From Merdousia gallistercoris (lineage in GTDB: Bacteria; Verrucomicrobiota; Verrucomicrobiia; Opitutales; Intestinicryptomonadaceae), in the NCBI GenBank assembly GCA_018713685.1, contig DVOK01000020.1:42642-106641 (forward strand): a stretch of 64,000 nt of DNA. Reading direction: 5' to 3'. Shown piece after piece: positions 61,423-64,000 of the stretch. The stretch's first letter is position 1. Each line of letters starts with the position of its first letter. The translations under genes were made by a program, and so were the position numbers. Under the pieces are notes generated by a model, which worked only from the letters and a program-made list of their open reading frames with translations, did not search any database and was not told the origin of the DNA.

Positions 61423-63525
61423 TCAAAATCCCCCGCCCTTTGATCCGCCAAAAGTAGTGGGAGCAATCTGCCCTTCCGGAATTACCATGGGGTCAGAATA
61501 TCTTGCACGCAAATCCACATGGAGGACATTTGTAATATCGCCGTTTTTTATGACTTCTGCGAGATAGTCATGCATGGCTCTGCGCAAAGCAATCTGGTAT
61601 TCCATCTCGTCTCTGTAAATCGGATAAAAAGAATTGGCATTGGGGAACTGGCTCAATTCTCGGCGCATCGCGTACATTACATCGAGCATGTATTTTTTAT
61701 AGTTTCTTTCGTAGGAAATTCTGTCCATGCGCTCGTTTAGGAAAGGCTTGCGATAGCGCTCGGCAATCTGTCCGAGCCTGCGGGAACGCAACATGTCGCC
61801 GTATAAGTTGCGCTTAAAAAACATTAGGAAATCGTTGTTATCGTCAGTGAATCGGCGCAGCTGGGTTTTCTGCTCGGCAGCAACTGACGGGTCCAAACGC
61901 ATCCAATTTTCGAGCCCCGTCATGCGTATAAACTGAATCGAACTGTCGGGAGATTCAATTGATTTTGTGACGCCGTCAAACTGGCGTATAAAATTGTTGA
62001 TGTCCGGGATTGCCATATTTTCGTTTCCGACAATAGATCCGGTTTTCCCCGTCCAAGAGAGGACTCCCGGGTTGTATTTGCGAAACGCCATAGATACGAG
62101 CTTCCCCGAATCCGGGTCGATAACAATCGAGTTGTTTCCCGCATCGACAGAAATCTTTGTTGAAAGGAGAAATTTTTCACCCCTTCTATCGAGCCTCTTA
62201 ATATTTGTCGATTTGCGGATTTCCGGGGCAGTATCCGAGGTGAGGTTTAGGTATTTTTGGTCCTCCGAAAAAATGCGCACCGGGAATTTTGAAAATCCAG
62301 CCTTAGACGGCGCAATCATGGTAAGTTTTTTGTCAATGATAGATACCATTTCCTGGGGAGAGACAACTTCAAAAGGGACGAAAGTATCCGGAACGCTGTC
62401 TGGCATAAGCATTACAAGGGGATAATCGGAGGAAATGAAAGCGCGCGAACATTTAATCTTCCCGAGGCTGTTTGTGATTGTGTAAGGCAAAGAACCGTCG
62501 AAAAAATCTTTTGTGCACAAAACTACTTTCTGTCCGTTTAGTTTGACCAAAACGGCAGTGGACATTTTTCCGTCAATACCCCTATTTGTAAATATTGAGA
62601 ATCTATATTTATTTAATTCTTTAATTTCGTCATCGCGCGATGCGAGATTATCGGGATTTTGCTTTTCTTGCGAATTGCGAGATGCCCGGGTTTGTTTGCT
62701 GTCATGGTTGGCTTGAACTTGCTGATCTTCGTGAGCCACGGCTGCAATATTTTCGATTGCAGAAAGCTGTTTTTCAAAATCCGCCGGATAAGATTGTTCT
62801 AATTCTTTCAAATTATCCCGAATGCTTTCATCGGCGGAATCCAAGAATTGCAATATCCTGCGTTTTGCGGTAGATTGTGCAGCCAGCCATTTTACAGATG
62901 CCGGATAGCCGAGTTTTGAAATTTCAGAAAGAACGCGCTGTTTGATAGAATCAATTTCCGATTGCGAGAATAAATTTACGTTTGAAACAATGGCGTTATA
63001 GAGCCTGCCCCAATTGCGCAATTCGGCAGCCTGCGCGATATAGTCATGGGGATATATAGATGCTGCTACTTGTTTTGCGAAGTCAGCGGCATCCGGCTTC
63101 ATGGAATTTGATATAAGAGCAATGCGTTTAAATGCGTCGGTTTGTGCAGTGATTTGCTTATGAGCGGCCTTCCAATCGCCCTTATTTTTTGCTACGGCAT
63201 TTGATTTAATGGAGTCAAATGTTTGGATTGGGATGTCCGGGACAATAGAATTGATGGCGTCGAAAGATTTAAGTTGGATATCAATCCATGATTTTTTTGC
63301 GGGCGACGAAGGATCCTTAAAGTAGGTATTTGCAAGAGAATTTACTTCTTGAAGTACTTGTGCTGGGTATTTTTTTTCTGAATCGTGCGAATCGGAAATG
63401 ACGTTGGTGTCGTTATTATCGCAGGCATAGAGGAAAAATATAGCGGAAGCGAATGGAATAGATAGAGTATATTTAACGATATTTTTTGATATTTCTGCAT
63501 TTAGAATATTATAATAAGTATTCAT
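61423..63525 (-). CDS. Large lipoprotein with a degenerate trypsin-like domain, family unknown
   Basis: This protein of about 700 residues is of no recognised family. Residues 1-35 are a lipoprotein signal with lipobox LYAC (Cys35), then Asp/Asn, so it should be membrane-anchored. Residues 60-300 are helical and end in a Gln/Asn/Ser/Glu-rich linker. Residues of about 315-485 resemble a chymotrypsin fold: VVLCTKDFFDG at the place of the TNxHV motif, SSDYPLVMLM with Asp367 at the DLALL position, and AGNNSIVIDPDSGKLVSMAF at the GNSGGPVxxxxGxVVG position. The catalytic His and Ser are lost, so it is probably a pseudoprotease. The last 210 residues are helical and end in a GGSKGGGF tail. The start at 63525 is chosen for the lipoprotein signal; a longer frame runs back into tRNA-Ser. 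Confidence 0.68.
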   Translation of the reverse strand: MNTYYNILNAEISKNIVKYTLSIPFASAIFFLYACDNNDTNVISDSHDSEKKYPAQVLQEVNSLANTYFKDPSSPAKKSWIDIQLKSFDAINSIVPDIPIQTFDSIKSNAVAKNKGDWKAAHKQITAQTDAFKRIALISNSMKPDAADFAKQVAASIYPHDYIAQAAELRNWGRLYNAIVSNVNLFSQSEIDSIKQRVLSEISKLGYPASVKWLAAQSTAKRRILQFLDSADESIRDNLKELEQSYPADFEKQLSAIENIAAVAHEDQQVQANHDSKQTRASRNSQEKQNPDNLASRDDEIKELNKYRFSIFTNRGIDGKMSTAVLVKLNGQKVVLCTKDFFDGSLPYTITNSLGKIKCSRAFISSDYPLVMLMPDSVPDTFVPFEVVSPQEMVSIIDKKLTMIAPSKAGFSKFPVRIFSEDQKYLNLTSDTAPEIRKSTNIKRLDRRGEKFLLSTKISVDAGNNSIVIDPDSGKLVSMAFRKYNPGVLSWTGKTGSIVGNENMAIPDINNFIRQFDGVTKSIESPDSSIQFIRMTGLENWMRLDPSVAAEQKTQLRRFTDDNNDFLMFFKRNLYGDMLRSRRLGQIAERYRKPFLNERMDRISYERNYKKYMLDVMYAMRRELSQFPNANSFYPIYRDEMEYQIALRRAMHDYLAEVIKNGDITNVLHVDLRARYSDPMVIPEGQIAPTTFGGSKGGGF

Positions 63526-63678
63526 AATAATAAAAAGTCCAAGATAGATTAAAATAAAAAATATGGAGAAAAAGATAATATATTTTGAGAAATATGGAAG
63601 GAAAAAAATAAAATGAAAAAGATTAGATAAAAAAGTTGCCAAGAAGAGAAATATAATATTGTGTAGAAAGGATAAAAA

Positions 63679-63765
63679 GGAGAGATGGCAGAGTGGTCGA
63701 TTGCGGCGGTCTTGAAAACCGTTGAGCCCGCAAGGGTTCCGGGGGTTCAAATCCCTCTCTCTCCG
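63679..63765 (+). tRNA. tRNA-Ser (anticodon UGA)
   Basis: This is an 87-base type II tRNA. The acceptor stem GGAGAGA (63679-63685) pairs with TCTCTCC (63758-63764), discriminator G at 63765. The anticodon loop CTTGAAA gives anticodon UGA, closed by CGGT/ACCG. The long variable arm contains GAGCCCGCAAGGGTTC. The T arm is GGGGG-TTCAAAT-CCCTC. CCA is not encoded. It is divergent from the lipoprotein gene, with about 150 very AT-rich bases between them. Confidence 0.96.
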
Positions 63766-63789
63766 CGTTTATAACTTTCACACTGCAAG

Positions 63790-63865
63790 GGTGTTAGACA
63801 GTTTTAGTTTAAAAGCTGCAATGCGCTAAAAATGGGCGATTGCGGCTTTTTTATTGTCTAACACC
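63790..63865 (+). repeat. 76-bp nested inverted repeat with an inner terminator hairpin
   Basis: The outer arms GGTGTTAGACA (63790-63800) and TGTCTAACACC (63855-63865) are perfect 11-base inverted repeats. Nested inside is AAAAGCTGCAAT (63811-63822) with ATTGCGGCTTTT (63839-63850), which pairs with one G-T wobble and is followed by T residues. The inner hairpin may terminate the tRNA-Ser transcript. The outer arms make the whole block look like a small mobile or processed element. Confidence 0.7.
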
Positions 63866-63869
63866 ATTG

Positions 63870-63945
63870 GGGTCAACACCAAAGGTTGTGGAATAGGTTG
63901 ATTTTTTGGGTCAACACCAAAGGTTGTGGAATAGGTTGATTTTTT
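63870..63945. repeat. Two perfect tandem copies of a 38-bp sequence
   Basis: A 38-base unit starting GGGTCAACACCAAAGGTTGT and ending in GATTTTTT occurs at 63870-63907 and 63908-63945 without mismatch. It follows the nested hairpin element directly. The window ends shortly after, so more copies or a linked element to the right cannot be judged. Confidence 0.85.
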
Positions 63946-64000
63946 AGATTTGTCTTTCATAGATTCACCCCGCATTCTACAAGTACTCTCAAGCGGTAAT

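Overview
The window looks like chromosomal DNA of a Gram-negative member of the PVC group, most likely a Verrucomicrobiota (Opitutae-like) bacterium that lives on plant or host glycans. The sequence shows lpxD (lipid A synthesis), a type III glutamine synthetase, a PPi-dependent phosphofructokinase, a CE15 glucuronoyl esterase, and a DUF1501 / DUF1549-DUF1553 / pre-peptidase-domain operon of the sort abundant in Planctomycetes and Verrucomicrobia. The taxonomic statement is inference from gene content. No rRNA gene is present and only one tRNA gene was found.

Layout. 1-950: a 33-residue mS38/bS22-like ribosomal mini-protein, a hairpin-rich stretch with no gene and a strong terminator. 951-2881: sugar transporter plus ribokinase. 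3326-8570: chemoreceptor, phosphoglycerate mutase, secreted CE15 esterase. 9169-19183: a nitrogen-assimilation block, in which gltB-gltD and a GAF/AAA+/Fis sigma-54 activator run leftwards and glnA (GSIII) runs rightwards. Sigma-54 type promoters face each way in the shared intergenic region. 19731-23711: two secreted carbohydrate-active proteins. 24218-29551: RNase D-like exonuclease, PPi-phosphofructokinase, a degenerate repeat patch, truA, ruvX and a coiled-coil zinc-ribbon protein. 30120-32161: dnaA, with two DnaA boxes upstream and a repeat-rich AT-rich region downstream. 32162-38583: a HAD phosphatase, lutABC (lactate oxidation), an array of dyad repeats, metF, alr and a YraN nuclease-like protein. 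38587-47894: a large secreted clan GH-A hydrolase and, convergent to it, the three-gene DUF1549/DUF1501/PPC operon, separated by a bidirectional terminator. 48020-53161: a DUF2157 membrane protein and its partner, tadA, infA and an iron/cobalamin-type ABC permease and ATPase. 53209-60730: HIT hydrolase, phoH, a 7TM-HD phosphodiesterase, lpxD, carA and a DRE-TIM lyase behind a probable attenuator. 61423-64000: a 700-residue lipoprotein that looks like an inactive protease, tRNA-Ser(UGA), a nested hairpin element and a 38-bp tandem repeat.

How the genes work together. GS and GOGAT form the ammonium assimilation cycle and appear to share one sigma-54 control circuit whose activator is the last gene of the glt operon. 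The hydrolases and esterase would release sugars (xylan-glucuronate esters, possibly rhamnosides) that feed ribokinase/transporter functions and glycolysis (PPi-PFK, GpmI), and lutABC oxidises lactate. Several genes (dnaA, truA, ruvX, tadA, infA, alr, lpxD, carA) are housekeeping. The least understood parts are the lipoprotein at 61423-63525, the DUF1549/DUF1501/PPC operon, the leader upstream of the DRE-TIM lyase, and four non-coding repeat loci.
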